A stretch of 64,000 nucleotides of DNA, from contig NZ_LZJZ01000013.1 in assembly GCF_001667585.1 (NCBI RefSeq), forward strand, positions 1-64,000. Reading direction: 5' to 3'. Below are positions 42,155-51,215 of this stretch, one piece after another; the stretch's first letter is position 1; the number at the start of each line of letters is the position of its first letter. The translations under genes were made by a program, and so were the position numbers. Origin of the DNA: Mycobacterium sp. E2733 (lineage in GTDB: Bacteria; Actinomycetota; Actinomycetes; Mycobacteriales; Mycobacteriaceae). Below the pieces are notes generated by a model, which saw only the letters and a program-made list of their open reading frames with translations, was not told the DNA's origin and did no database searches.

Positions 42155-42640
42155 ATGCCGAAGCTCAGTGCGGGTGTGCTGCTCTACCGGACCCGCGACG
42201 GCGCCGTAGAAGTCCTGATCGCGCACCCGGGTGGCCCGTTCTGGGCGCGAAAGGACAACGGCGCCTGGTCGATTCCCAAAGGCGAGTACGCCGAGGGTGA
42301 CGACCCGTGGACCGCCGCCCAACGCGAGTTCTTCGAAGAGCTTGGGCTTTCGGCCCCGGCCGGGACCCGGCTGGACCTCGGTCAACTGAAGCAGTCCGGC
42401 GGCAAGGTGGTCACCGCCTTCGCTGTCTGCGGCGACCTCGACGTGACCGAAGCGCGCAGCAACACCTTCGAATTGGAATGGCCGAAGGGCTCCGGCAAAC
42501 TGCGCGAGTTTCCGGAAGTCGATCGGGTGGGCTGGTTTTCGGTGGCGCAGGCGCGAGTCAAGCTGCTGAAGGGCCAGCTCGGCTTTCTGGACCGGTTGAT
42601 GGCACATCCTGAGCTGGCGGGGTTACCCGAAGGGACCTGA
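42155..42640 (+). CDS. Nudix hydrolase
   Basis: 161 aa. LIAHPGGPFWARKDNGAWSIPKGEYAEGDDP leads into the Nudix box; the helix PWTAAQREFFEELGLS carries the REFxEELG core. Hydrolyses nucleoside diphosphate derivatives; the NUDIX-DR531-like branch of mycobacteria is uncharacterised. Four bases after tgs2 and one base before the dehalogenase, so in the same transcript. Confidence 0.9.
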   Translation: MPKLSAGVLLYRTRDGAVEVLIAHPGGPFWARKDNGAWSIPKGEYAEGDDPWTAAQREFFEELGLSAPAGTRLDLGQLKQSGGKVVTAFAVCGDLDVTEARSNTFELEWPKGSGKLREFPEVDRVGWFSVAQARVKLLKGQLGFLDRLMAHPELAGLPEGT

Positions 42641-42641
42641 C

Positions 42642-43547
42642 ATGCAGACGTTGCGCACACCCGACGAGTCGTTCGACCGCGTACCCGACTTTCCGTACGC
42701 GCCCAGGTACTGCGAAATATCCGACGGCGAAGGCGACACGCTGCGGGTCGCGTGGGTGCAAGACGGCCCCGAACGAGCCGACCCGATCCTCATGCTGCAC
42801 GGCGAACCGTCGTGGTCCTTCCTGTACCGCAAGATGATTCCGGCACTTGTCGGCGCCGGGCACCGGGTCATCTGCCCCGACCTGGTCGGGTTCGGTCGCT
42901 CGGACAAGCCGACCCGCCGCGAGGATCACAGCTACGCGCGCCACGTCGAGTGGATGCGCGCGGTGGCCTTCGACGTCCTCGATCTTCGAAACGTGACCCT
43001 GGTCGGCCAGGACTGGGGCGGGCTGATCGGTTTGCGCCTCGCCGCCGAACACCCCGATCGATTCGCCAAGCTGGTCGTCGCCAACACCGGCCTGCCGACG
43101 GGCGAGCAGCCGATGCCCGACGTCTGGTGGCGCTTCCGCGAGGCGATCACCACCGCGCCGGAGCTAAACGTCGGCGCGTTCGTGCAGGGCGGCTGTCGCC
43201 AACCGATGAGCGACGACGTGCGAGCAAGCTATGACGCGCCGTTCCCCAGCGACGAGTACTGCGCGGGCCCGCGCGCCATGCCGGGCCTGGTGCCGACCTC
43301 GCCGGACGATCCCGCGGCGGCGGCCAACAAAGCGGCGTGGGCGAAACTCTCCGCGAGCCCCACTCCCATGCTGGTTGCCTTCAGCGACAGCGACCCGATC
43401 ACCGGCCCGATGGGCGCGATCTTCCGACGCGAGATGCGCGGCGCGCAGGGAATCGATCACCCCTTGATCCGCGGCGCCGGACACTTCTTGCAAGAGGACG
43501 CGGGCGAGGAGCTCGCGGGCCACATCGTCGAGTTCCTCCGTCGCTGA
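42642..43547 (+). CDS. Haloalkane dehalogenase (subfamily I)
   Basis: 301 aa alpha/beta hydrolase. Oxyanion motif MLHGEPSWSFLYR, nucleophile elbow VTLVGQDWGGLIGLR (Asp nucleophile, halide-stabilising Trp), acid Asp in VAFSDSDPITG and catalytic His in IRGAGHFLQEDAG. The Trp after HGEPS and the Asp nucleophile followed by Trp are hallmarks of DhlA/DhmA-type dehalogenases of mycobacteria. Splits carbon-halogen bonds; the natural substrate is unknown. Follows the Nudix gene by one base. Confidence 0.9.
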   Translation: MQTLRTPDESFDRVPDFPYAPRYCEISDGEGDTLRVAWVQDGPERADPILMLHGEPSWSFLYRKMIPALVGAGHRVICPDLVGFGRSDKPTRREDHSYARHVEWMRAVAFDVLDLRNVTLVGQDWGGLIGLRLAAEHPDRFAKLVVANTGLPTGEQPMPDVWWRFREAITTAPELNVGAFVQGGCRQPMSDDVRASYDAPFPSDEYCAGPRAMPGLVPTSPDDPAAAANKAAWAKLSASPTPMLVAFSDSDPITGPMGAIFRREMRGAQGIDHPLIRGAGHFLQEDAGEELAGHIVEFLRR

Positions 43548-43576
43548 GACTGCGCCGCTCCGGGCAGAATGACCGC

Positions 43577-44803
43577 ATGACGACCGCGCGGACCGATTCC
43601 GAGGGGTTGCTGCTGCAACTGCTGGACCCGGCCAACCGGCCCGACCCGTACCGACTCTGTGCGCAGTTTCGTGACGGCGGAGCGCTGCAGCTACCCGGCG
43701 CGAACCTGACCGTCTTCTCGAGCTACCGAGATTGTGACGAGGTATTGCGGCATCCAATGTCAAGCAGCGACAACGTCAATTCGACGGTCGCCAAGCGGCA
43801 GGCCGAGGCCGGCACGGCGCCGCGCAGGCAGGGCCCACCGGGCTTCCTCTTTCTCGACCCACCCGATCACACCCGGTTGCGCAAGCTGGTCAGCAAGGCA
43901 TTTGCGCCCAAGGTGGTGAACGCGCTGAAACCCGATATTCGCTCGCTGGTCGACGGAATGCTCGATCGGGTCGCCGAAAAGGGCCACTTCAACGTCGTCG
44001 AAGATTTCGCCTATCCGCTGCCGGTCGCGGTGATCTGCCGGCTGCTCGGCGTTCCCCTGGATGACGAGCCCCAATTCAGCCACGCGTCGGCGTTGCTCGC
44101 TCAGGCGCTGGACCCGTTTTCGACGATCACCGGCGTGCCGCCGGAAGTTGCGAAACAACGCCAACAGGCCGCGACGTGGCTGCGGGCGTACTTCCACGGT
44201 CTGATCGACCGCCGCCGTTCGAAACCCGGTGACGACCTGCTGTCGGGGCTGATCGCGGTGGAGGAGTCCGGAGATCAACTGACCGAAGAGGAGATTGTCT
44301 CTACCTGCAATCTCCTCTTGATCGCCGGACATGAGACCACGGTGAACCTGATCGGGAACGCCATCTTGGCGATGCTGCGCAATCCCGAGCAGTGGACCGC
44401 CCTGGGTGCCGACCCCGGTCGCGCACCGGCGATTGTGGAAGAGACCCTGCGGTACGACCCGCCTGTGCAACTGGTCGGGCGAATCGCTCTCGCCGACATG
44501 ATGATTGGTGGAGTCGAGGTGCCTGCGGGTGATGTCATGATGTTGTTACTGGCCGCGGCCCACCGTGACCCTGCGGAATTCGACCGGCCCGATCTCTTCG
44601 ACCCGGATCGGAAGGCGTTGCGTCACCTGGGATTCGGCCGGGGAGCCCACTACTGCCTGGGCGCGCCGCTGGCCCGGCTGGAAGCCGGCGTCGCGCTGTC
44701 GGCGGTGACCGCACGCTTTCCGGCCACGCGGCTGGACGGTGAGCCGCAATACAAGGCCAACGTCACGCTGCGTGGTTTGTCGCAGCTCATGATCGCGGTC
44801 TGA
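43577..44803 (+). CDS. Cytochrome P450
   Basis: 408 aa soluble bacterial P450. I-helix oxygen motif LLIAGHETTVN, ExxR in EETLRYDPPVQ, heme ligand Cys in HLGFGRGAHYCLGAPLARLE and the C-helix LFLDPPDHTRLRKLVSKAF. ATG 43577 sits 29 bases after the dehalogenase stop. Likely hydroxylates a lipid or small xenobiotic; subfamily not assigned. Confidence 0.93.
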   Translation: MTTARTDSEGLLLQLLDPANRPDPYRLCAQFRDGGALQLPGANLTVFSSYRDCDEVLRHPMSSSDNVNSTVAKRQAEAGTAPRRQGPPGFLFLDPPDHTRLRKLVSKAFAPKVVNALKPDIRSLVDGMLDRVAEKGHFNVVEDFAYPLPVAVICRLLGVPLDDEPQFSHASALLAQALDPFSTITGVPPEVAKQRQQAATWLRAYFHGLIDRRRSKPGDDLLSGLIAVEESGDQLTEEEIVSTCNLLLIAGHETTVNLIGNAILAMLRNPEQWTALGADPGRAPAIVEETLRYDPPVQLVGRIALADMMIGGVEVPAGDVMMLLLAAAHRDPAEFDRPDLFDPDRKALRHLGFGRGAHYCLGAPLARLEAGVALSAVTARFPATRLDGEPQYKANVTLRGLSQLMIAV

Positions 44804-44955
44804 CCGGCGCGTCGCGGGGCCGAGCTTCGGGCTTCGGGCAGATCATCGCCGCGGCACCTAGACCAAAAGCCGATTATCGGCACGGCGGTACACCGATAGT
44901 CCTAAAATCCCTTGGTCAGCCGTATCACGACGCAGTCCATAAGTAGGTACCGGAC

Positions 44956-46011
44956 ATGACCGAAGACAACGAAAAAAGCGACGGCACTCCCGATCCCGGA
45001 GCCGGGGGCGGGAAGAGATCAAACGGACCGGCGACACCGGGTCCTCGTCAGGTTCCGATCACGCTCGCCGTCTACCGTGATTTGCGCGTCGGCATGGTGG
45101 TCATCATGGTGATGCTCGCCGCGGCCGTGCTCATCGAAAGGCTTTCGGCAACGTGCTGGCAATTGGCCATCAGCGCTTACTATTACACCTCCGCCCATAG
45201 CATCGTCATCGCCGCGCTTCTGGCGCTCGGCGCTCTATTCATCATGTACAAGGGCAGCAGCGACACCGAAGATGCTCTGTTGAGTTTGGCCGGGGTATCC
45301 GCGTTGATAGCCGCGATCGTGCCGCAGGGTCGGCCGTCGCCACTGTGCGGACGAGCTGATCTGCCGCCCGAATACAACGTCGACGCAGTCACTCGGCCCA
45401 ACGTCTGGGCGGTGGTCATCGGACTGCTTTTGGGTTGGGGCATTGTTTTGTGGCAATCCCCGCACAACCGGACCGAGCAGACAAGAAGCCCGGGCGGCAT
45501 ACTGGCGCTGGGTTTGTTCTGGCTGATCATGGCGGTCGGCCTGCTTACCTTCATCTTCGATCACAAGTTCTTCTTAGCGCAGGCACACGGCGCAGCCGGG
45601 TTCCTGCTCCTCTCGACATTCATCGCCACCGTGTTTTGCACCGGATACCTCGTCAAGCGAGAGGATGAGTCGAAATCATCTCATCCCCGCGCGTATCGAC
45701 GGTTCTACCGGGCAATGGCCGTGGTGATGCTGGTGACGTTAATCGCTATTGTCACAGCACATCTCGTGCACCGCGGCTGGGAGTTGTGGGTCTTGCTGGT
45801 CGAGGCGCTGCTGATCATCGAGTTCGCCATATATTGGGTGGTGCAGACCATCGAGCTGTGGGACAAGCCTGACCGAATGGAGCACCTTCCTGACGATGCC
45901 CAGCGGCGGATCGCCGATGCGAGGACAAAGGGTGGGCTGGACGGATTCAAGTCCGGGCTGGCCGATGTGACGAAGCCAGGTGCGGCCGATCGGTTGCTGC
46001 CATTCCTGTGA
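44956..46011 (+). CDS. Multi-pass membrane protein of unknown function
   Basis: 351 aa with a hydrophilic Gly/Pro-rich N-terminus of about 45 residues and seven or so predicted membrane helices, among them MVVIMVMLAAAVLIERL, IVIAALLALGALFIM, VWAVVIGLLLGWGIVLW, LALGLFWLIMAVGLLTFIF and AMAVVMLVTLIAIVTAHL. The motif SAYYYTSAHSIVIAAL recurs in a group of uncharacterised bacterial integral membrane proteins. No enzyme signature. Base composition is slightly less GC-rich than the neighbours. Stands alone. Confidence 0.72.
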   Translation: MTEDNEKSDGTPDPGAGGGKRSNGPATPGPRQVPITLAVYRDLRVGMVVIMVMLAAAVLIERLSATCWQLAISAYYYTSAHSIVIAALLALGALFIMYKGSSDTEDALLSLAGVSALIAAIVPQGRPSPLCGRADLPPEYNVDAVTRPNVWAVVIGLLLGWGIVLWQSPHNRTEQTRSPGGILALGLFWLIMAVGLLTFIFDHKFFLAQAHGAAGFLLLSTFIATVFCTGYLVKREDESKSSHPRAYRRFYRAMAVVMLVTLIAIVTAHLVHRGWELWVLLVEALLIIEFAIYWVVQTIELWDKPDRMEHLPDDAQRRIADARTKGGLDGFKSGLADVTKPGAADRLLPFL

Positions 46012-46024
46012 CTCGCCGTCTAGA

Positions 46025-46393
46025 TCACCCGCGCTCCCACGGTGGGCTCTCGCCCATCTTCTTGTAGTACTTGGCCAGGTGGCTCTTGACCCGGTCGACG
46101 TCGGTCTTCGGGAGGTCGATGCCGCCGCGCGCGCCGTCCATGATCGCGCCGGCCGCCATCACCCCGCGGGGAACGGCCTTGAGGTCGCCACCGATGACAT
46201 CGGCGATCAAGAGTTTGTACGCCGTGAAGTTGTCCTTCTTCGCGTTGTCGTACCAGACGTGGGCGTCGCGGTACTTCTGATTGGGCGCGTCTTTCGCCCC
46301 GGCCCAGTTGCGGACCCGCTTTTCGGCGGCGTCTCCGTCCCACTTGCGATCGCGATCGGCCAACGGCAAATCCTGAAACGCTGTCACAGACAT
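46025..46393 (-). CDS. Small hypothetical protein with phage-type C-terminal segment
   Basis: 122 aa, charged, without signal peptide. The centre ([29 protein letters not shown]) and the end ([23 protein letters not shown]) resemble C-terminal segments found in phage prohead-protease-like and related actinobacterial proteins. The protease itself is absent. It lies alone beside the 13E12-family gene, a family often linked to prophage insertion sites. Function unknown. Confidence 0.62.
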   Translation of the reverse strand: MSVTAFQDLPLADRDRKWDGDAAEKRVRNWAGAKDAPNQKYRDAHVWYDNAKKDNFTAYKLLIADVIGGDLKAVPRGVMAAGAIMDGARGGIDLPKTDVDRVKSHLAKYYKKMGESPPWERG

Positions 46394-46513
46394 GTGAGTT
46401 CACTTGCCCGCCCTGGCGGAGATTAAACGCTTTCTTCGGAGTTATCCACAGCTACAAGTTCATCCACAGCCTGGATTTTGGGCGGTGTTCGCGCTGCGGC
46501 GCAGGCGATATAT

Positions 46514-46529
46514 TCGGACGTATGTTCGA
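46514..46529 (+). promoter_or_regulatory. LexA (SOS) box over the start of the 13E12-family gene
   Basis: TCGGAC-GTAT-GTTCGA differs from the mycobacterial SOS box TCGAAC-N4-GTTCGA at one base. It overlaps the ATG at 46522. A TATATT -10 element at 46509-46514 would place transcription start at or next to the ATG, so the message is probably leaderless; no ribosome site is present. LexA control of 13E12-family genes is known in M. tuberculosis (for example Rv3074 and Rv3776, as I recall). Confidence 0.75.
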
Positions 46530-48057
46530 TGATGTGTTGCCGACCATTGAGGCGCTGGCGCGCGCCGATGACGCGGAGGTGTCGGCCGCGATCGCGGAGT
46601 GCGCACGGATTGAGGCGAAGGCGGCGGCGCGCAAGCTGGCGGCGGTCGCGGAGCTCGTGCACCGCCACGCCGACGGTCCGACGATTTCCGCCCACTGGTC
46701 ATGCGACAACTGGGATGCCATGGCGGCCGAAGTCGCTGCCGCACAGAACATCAGCCACGCCATGGCCTCTGGCCAGATGTATCTGGCCGCGGCGCTGCGC
46801 AACCGGCTTCCGCGAGTGGGGACGCTGTTCGCCGAGGGCACGATCAGCGCCCGGCTGGCGGCGACCATTGTCTGGCATACCGACCTCGTAAAAGACCGTG
46901 AGACATTGGAATTGATCGACACGACGTTGGCCGACGACGCGGCACGGTTCGGGCCGATGTCCGCAAGCAAGACCGCGCAAGCAATCGACGCGGTGGTGGA
47001 CCAATACGATCCGGGCGCCCTGCGCCGCACTCGCGCCGCGGCCCGCAGCCGCGACGTCGTCATCGATCAATCCGACGACGAGTCGGGCACCGCGGCTATA
47101 TGGGGCCGACTCTATGCGCATGATGCGGCCGTGCTGGAGCGGCGCCTGCTGCAGATGGCTCACGGTGTGTGTGATGACGACCCGCGCACCGTTGCCCAGC
47201 GCCGCGCCGACGCGTTGGGCGCGCTGGCCGCCGGCGCGGACCGGCTCGCGTGCAGTTGCGGCGACGCGGCCTGTCTGGCCGGCGGCGCTAAGGACGAGCG
47301 AGCGGCCAGCGTGGTTATTAACGTTGTCGCCGACGCGTCGGCGCTGAACGCCGATCCCGACCCGCACATGGCAGGCCAGCCGGCGCGCAGGCCCGTTACG
47401 GACCAGACGACACTCGCCGAGGCGCTGGCGCCCGATCCCGAGCCCGATGTGCCGCAAACCCGGCCGCCCGCGCTGATCACCGGCGGCGGGGTGCTATCGC
47501 CTGGCGTAGTCGCCGAGCTGATCCGCGGCGGCGCCAAGGTCCGGCCGCTGAGTCACCCCGCCGACGCGAAGCCCGAACCGGGGTATCGCCCCTCGGCCGA
47601 GCTGGAGCGTTTTATCCGGTGCCGCGACATGACATGCCGGTTCCCCGGTTGCGATCGACCGGCCGAGTTCGCCGACATCGACCACACGGTGCCCTACCCG
47701 CTCGGCCCCACCCACGCGTCCAACCTCAAATGCCTATGCAGAAAACACCATCTTTTGAAAACGTTCTGGACGGGTTGGCGTGACGAGCAACGGCCGGACG
47801 GCACCGTGGTGTGGACGTCGCCGACCGGGCAGACCTACACCACCCGTCCGGGCAGCCGACTGTTGTTTCCCGCGCTGTGCGTGACGACGGGCGAATTACG
47901 ATTCGCCTCAAGTCAAAATCGACCTCCCGGCGATCGCGGAGTCATGATGCCCAAACGCCGCCGGACCCGACAGCAGGACCGGGCCCGCCGCATCAACGCC
48001 GAACGCGCACTCAATGCCGCGCACATCGCCGAACGCAATGAGCCGCCACCCTTCTAG
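46522..48057 (+). CDS. 13E12 repeat family protein (DUF222 with C-terminal HNH endonuclease motif)
   Basis: 511 aa. The N-terminal DUF222 domain covers roughly residues 20-320 and includes [18 protein letters not shown] and [17 protein letters not shown] followed by a Cys-containing insert ([12 protein letters not shown]). The C-terminal HNH motif is [24 protein letters not shown] then [15 protein letters not shown], with all zinc and catalytic positions intact. These proteins are multicopy in mycobacteria and damage-inducible. The stop overlaps the ligC stop by 4 bp. Actual nuclease activity is not established for the family. Confidence 0.92.
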   Translation: MFDDVLPTIEALARADDAEVSAAIAECARIEAKAAARKLAAVAELVHRHADGPTISAHWSCDNWDAMAAEVAAAQNISHAMASGQMYLAAALRNRLPRVGTLFAEGTISARLAATIVWHTDLVKDRETLELIDTTLADDAARFGPMSASKTAQAIDAVVDQYDPGALRRTRAAARSRDVVIDQSDDESGTAAIWGRLYAHDAAVLERRLLQMAHGVCDDDPRTVAQRRADALGALAAGADRLACSCGDAACLAGGAKDERAASVVINVVADASALNADPDPHMAGQPARRPVTDQTTLAEALAPDPEPDVPQTRPPALITGGGVLSPGVVAELIRGGAKVRPLSHPADAKPEPGYRPSAELERFIRCRDMTCRFPGCDRPAEFADIDHTVPYPLGPTHASNLKCLCRKHHLLKTFWTGWRDEQRPDGTVVWTSPTGQTYTTRPGSRLLFPALCVTTGELRFASSQNRPPGDRGVMMPKRRRTRQQDRARRINAERALNAAHIAERNEPPPF

Positions 48058-49133
48058 GCCGATCCCAGGCCGGGCACGATGTCACCGAGGCTGAATGTCA
48101 CCGGCTGTTCGAGCTGTTCGTAGGTGCACGAGCGGGGCTCGCGGTCCGGACGCCACCGGTTGAACTGCGCGGTATGACGGAAGCGCCGGCCCTCCATGTG
48201 GTCGTAGCGAACCTCAACGACGCGCTCCGGACGCAGCGGCACGAACGAAAGATCCTTTCCGGCATTCCAGCGCGAGAATTCGTTCTTGCGCGGCGTTCGT
48301 TCGCCTGCCTCGTGGGCGGCCCAATTCCATGGGTGGTCCTCGAAGTCGGTGACGAGCGGCTGCAGCTCGGCGAACAGGCGTCGCCGCTCGGCCATGGGAA
48401 AGGCGCCGATCACGCCGACGGACGCCAGCTGGCCATCGTCCTGATAGAGCCCGAGCAGGAGCGAGCCTATGGCTTGAACTTCTGGGCCGCCGGACTTGTG
48501 CACGCGATAGCCGGCGACCACGCAGTCGGCGGTCCGCTCGTGCTTGATCTTGAACATGGCTCGCTTGTCGGGCTGATAGGTGACGGTCAGCGGCTTGGCG
48601 ATGACACCGTCGAGGCCGGCTCCCTCGAACTCGTCGAACCAACGCCGAGCAATATCGATGTCGGTGGTGGCCGGCGTGACATGGATCGACGGTCCCGAGT
48701 CCGCCAGGGCATCGACGAGGGCGGCGCGCCGCTCGCTGAATGGTCGCCCCATGTAGTCGTCGTCGCCCAGGGCGAGCAAGTCGAATGCGATGAAGGACGC
48801 CGGCGTCGCCTCGGCGAGCATCCGCACCCGCGAATCGGCCGGGTGGATGCGCTGTTGTAGCGCCTCGAAATCCAGGCCGTGGTCGGTGGCGATGACGATC
48901 TCCCCGTCGATCACGCAACGCGCGGGCAGCTCTGCTTGGACCGCCGCCACCAACTCGGGGAAATAGCGCGTCATGGGCCGTTCGTTGCGGCTGCCCAGCT
49001 CCACTTCGTCGCGGTCACGGAAACAGATGGACCTGAATCCGTCCCATTTCGGTTCGTATGACGCTTCGGGCGGGATCGACGGCACCGATTTGGCAAGCAT
49101 CGGCGACACCGGGGGCATGACGGGTAAGTCCAT
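48054..49133 (-). CDS. ligC: ATP-dependent DNA ligase LigC
   Basis: 359 aa. Adenylation motif I is [11 protein letters not shown] with the nucleotidyl Lys; motif III is CVIDGEIVI, motif IIIa [10 protein letters not shown], motif [13 protein letters not shown] and motif [15 protein letters not shown]. The OB domain ends [21 protein letters not shown]. LigC is a non-essential ligase that works with Prim-PolC in short-gap/base-excision type repair. ATG 49133 (MDLPVMPP) matches the family N-terminus. Its start is only 26 bases from the divergent primPol start. Confidence 0.94.
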   Translation of the reverse strand: MDLPVMPPVSPMLAKSVPSIPPEASYEPKWDGFRSICFRDRDEVELGSRNERPMTRYFPELVAAVQAELPARCVIDGEIVIATDHGLDFEALQQRIHPADSRVRMLAEATPASFIAFDLLALGDDDYMGRPFSERRAALVDALADSGPSIHVTPATTDIDIARRWFDEFEGAGLDGVIAKPLTVTYQPDKRAMFKIKHERTADCVVAGYRVHKSGGPEVQAIGSLLLGLYQDDGQLASVGVIGAFPMAERRRLFAELQPLVTDFEDHPWNWAAHEAGERTPRKNEFSRWNAGKDLSFVPLRPERVVEVRYDHMEGRRFRHTAQFNRWRPDREPRSCTYEQLEQPVTFSLGDIVPGLGSA

Positions 49134-49159
49134 AAGCCGATTGTGCTGGAATCTTTGGT

Positions 49160-50206
49160 ATGGCTGCTGCAGAAGAGCTCGACGTCGACGGTATTGCGGT
49201 GCGCCTGACCAGTCCGGACAAGGTCTATTTCCCCAAGCTGGGTGCGAAGGGCACAAAGCGGCGGCTCGTCGAGTACTACCGAACCGTGGCCGTTGAAGCC
49301 GGAAGCCCGTTGCTCGACGCGCTCCGCGATCGGCCCACCCATCTGCAGCGGTTCCCGGATGGCATCGACGGTGAGGAGATCTACCAGAAGCGGGTTCCGC
49401 AGCACCACCCCGACTATCTGCAGACCTGCCGGGTGACGTTCCCGTCCGGCCGCACCGCCGACGCGCTGAAGGTGACGCACCCCTCCGCCATCGTGTGGGC
49501 GGCGCAGATGGGCACCATCACCTTGCACCCGTGGCAGGTGCGCTGCCCGGATACCGACCATCCCGACGAGTTGCGCATCGACCTGGATCCGCAGCCCGGT
49601 GTCGGCTTCGAGCAGGCGCGCGAGGTCGCGGTCGACGTGTTGCGACCATTGCTCGACGAGCTCGGTCTGGTGGGATACCCCAAAACCTCCGGCGGGCGCG
49701 GGATCCACGTCTTCCTGCGGATCGCCAGCGATTGGGACTTCATCGAGGTACGCCGCGCCGGCATCGCCCTGGCCCGCGAGGTAGAGCGACGCGCACCCGA
49801 GGCCGTCACCACTGCGTGGTGGAAAGAGCAACGCGGCAAGCGCATCTTCATCGACTTCAATCAGAACGCCCGGGACCGCACCATGGCGTCGGCGTACTCG
49901 GTGCGCCCCACCCCGATCGCGACGGTGTCGACGCCGCTGACATGGGACCAGCTGGCCAGCGCGGAACCTGACGACTACACCATCGAGACCGTCCCCGACC
50001 TGGTGAAGGGGCGCCAAGATCCCTGGGCCGCAATGAATGACGTGTCGCAGTCGATCGCGCCCCTACTGGCGATCGCCGAAGCCGACGAAGAGCGTGGCCT
50101 CGGCGACATGCCCTATCCGCCGAACTACCCAAAGATGCCCGGAGAACCGAAACGCGTTCAGCCCAGTCGGGATACGGCCTTGAAGAAGAGCAGCAAGACG
50201 AAGTGA
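49160..50206 (+). CDS. Prim-PolC, LigD-like archaeo-eukaryotic primase-polymerase
   Basis: 348 aa standalone polymerase domain related to LigD Pol. Metal motif ELRIDLDPQPGVGFEQA (DxD), then the catalytic TSGGRGIHVFLRI and the later IFIDFNQNARDRTMASAYSVRPTP, as in LigD polymerase domains. Fills short gaps with ribo- or deoxynucleotides and partners with LigC. Corresponds in position to Rv3730c. The basic tail RDTALKKSSKTK ends the protein. A hairpin follows 17 bases downstream. Confidence 0.9.
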   Translation: MAAAEELDVDGIAVRLTSPDKVYFPKLGAKGTKRRLVEYYRTVAVEAGSPLLDALRDRPTHLQRFPDGIDGEEIYQKRVPQHHPDYLQTCRVTFPSGRTADALKVTHPSAIVWAAQMGTITLHPWQVRCPDTDHPDELRIDLDPQPGVGFEQAREVAVDVLRPLLDELGLVGYPKTSGGRGIHVFLRIASDWDFIEVRRAGIALAREVERRAPEAVTTAWWKEQRGKRIFIDFNQNARDRTMASAYSVRPTPIATVSTPLTWDQLASAEPDDYTIETVPDLVKGRQDPWAAMNDVSQSIAPLLAIAEADEERGLGDMPYPPNYPKMPGEPKRVQPSRDTALKKSSKTK

Positions 50207-50222
50207 CAAAGCCTCGACCCCT

Positions 50223-50246
50223 CACGGGCTTTCGGGTTGGCCCGTG
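50223..50246 (+). terminator. Hairpin after primPol
   Basis: CACGGGC and GCCCGTG pair around a ten-base loop, 17 bases after the primPol stop. There is no U-tract, as is usual in mycobacteria, so it is a candidate rather than a canonical intrinsic terminator. Confidence 0.45.
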
Positions 50247-50261
50247 CGCCCCTGCACCAGA

Positions 50262-50560
50262 GCACTTGATAAACAAGCGCTTTCAGGTAACTGAGCAACA
50301 AGGAGTCGGTACGCTAACCGGCGCGCCCACGCCTACGAAGTAGAGCGCGCCAGCAGCGCAACCCGAAGCCGCCCTATGGCGTGCAGGTGATTCCGGTGGC
50401 CCCACTGGTGCACGAGATAGCTGGCAAGGTGCACCCGGAGCTTGTCAATGCGGTGAAGCCCAGGACCAGGCCGAGAACAACCTTGTACTTCATACGAGAC
50501 ATGAACCACTCCATCCATCCGAGGAGAAATGTTAAGCCCGAGGCGAGTTATGTTACGTGA
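50262..50560 (-). repeat. Left copy of a duplicated lipopeptide cassette
   Basis: This segment and 50866-51215 are diverged copies in the same orientation about 650 bases apart. Shared landmarks on the + strand: GCGTGCCAGCAGCGCAACCC or close variant, CCTATGGCGTGCAGGT, GCCGAGAACAA, TTGTACTTCATACGAGACAT, GACCACTCCATCC-like and GAGTTATGTTACGTGAGT. Both the small gene and its promoter-side DNA are duplicated. Confidence 0.8.
50374..50502 (-). CDS. Mini-lipoprotein 1 (42 aa), paralogue of the gene at 51021
   Basis: Short gene. The product starts MSRMKYKVVLGLVLGFTALT, then SSGC forms a lipobox, and the mature part is TLPAISCTSGATGITCTP, only 18 residues after the lipid-accepting Cys, with two further cysteines. 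A GGAG ribosome site lies about eight bases upstream of the ATG at 50502; a second ATG follows at 50493. The start, signal and C-terminus (ATGITCTP) are conserved with the paralogue while the middle differs, which supports real translation. No known family. Likely anchored outside the cytoplasmic membrane; the two mature cysteines could form a disulfide loop. Confidence 0.72.
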   Translation of the reverse strand: MSRMKYKVVLGLVLGFTALTSSGCTLPAISCTSGATGITCTP

Positions 50561-50865
50561 GTACAATCCGGAATGCCAAGGGATTAAACGTATTTGAGAT
50601 GTTCTATGCCGATGATCGAAAAAGGGGTATTGCCGGTCCGGACGCATTCCGTTGTGCCACATGGGTTGAGAGATCCACCAGGACAGCTGGGTCAGCAAGA
50701 TTGGGCGCGGCAGGACCACAGAGATTTCCGCACCGAACTTGTGCTATTCCGTGTCAACGGTTTTCAGCACACGCGCGCCCATGCAGCGCCGGAGCGTTGG
50801 GCGGCACCCTGTTGTAATCTAAGACAGCGCGAATCAGCGCGAAGCGCCTGACGCCCGAAGTTGCC
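50561..50865. other. Spacer between the two mini-lipoprotein cassettes
   Basis: About 300 bases, less GC-rich than the surroundings. Short overlapping + strand frames exist (one containing RTELVLFRVNGFQHTRAHA), but none has a ribosome site, domain or convincing codon bias. Possibly a relic of an inserted or decayed gene. Confidence 0.35.
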
Positions 50866-51215
50866 TGATGAGCAAGCACTTCCGTAACCCGCGCGAAAAG
50901 AAGCCCGGTGCGCTGGCTGGCACGCCCAGGTAACCCAGCGGTGCGCTAGGTAGACCCAAAAGCGAGTCTTACCAAGCGAGGCGTGCCAGCAGCGCAACCC
51001 CTCGAGGGCTGAAGGGGACCCTATGGCGTGCAGGTTATTCCCGTGGCCGCAGTGCTGCAGTCGATGACTAGCGGCACCGTGCACCCTGAAGAGGTCAACG
51101 CGGTGGCGGCAAGTATCAGGCCGAGAACAATCTTGTACTTCATACGAGACATGGACCACTCCATCCTTTAGAGGAGAGATGTACGCCCGAGGGGAGTTAT
51201 GTTACGTGAGTGCAA
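50866..51215 (-). repeat. Right copy of the duplicated lipopeptide cassette
   Basis: Second copy of the segment at 50262-50560. Conservation is strongest over the 5' half of the small gene and its upstream region (to GTTATGTTACGTGAGTGCAA near 51215) and in the final codons. It contains a short extra stretch after the stop codon relative to the left copy. Confidence 0.8.
51021..51152 (-). CDS. Mini-lipoprotein 2 (43 aa), paralogue of the gene at 50374
   Basis: Product begins MSRMKYKIVLGLILAATALT, then SSGC lipobox, and mature TVPLVIDCSTAATGITCTP. Differences from copy 1 are mainly conservative in the signal (V to I, G to A) and freer in the mature middle, while the lipobox, the two later cysteines and ATGITCTP are kept; one extra codon is an in-frame insertion. 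This pattern indicates selection on the protein. Ribosome site GGATGGAG precedes ATG 51152. No homologue recognised. Confidence 0.72.
   Translation of the reverse strand: MSRMKYKIVLGLILAATALTSSGCTVPLVIDCSTAATGITCTP

Noticed and set aside
50333..50719. 128-codon minus-strand frame over the left mini-lipoprotein cassette
   Set aside because: It reads the lipoprotein gene in another frame; the paralogous copy preserves the short lipoprotein frame, not this one.
50557..50851. Two overlapping + strand frames between lipoprotein cassettes as genes
   Set aside because: No ribosome site, no domain, mutually overlapping; at most a relic.
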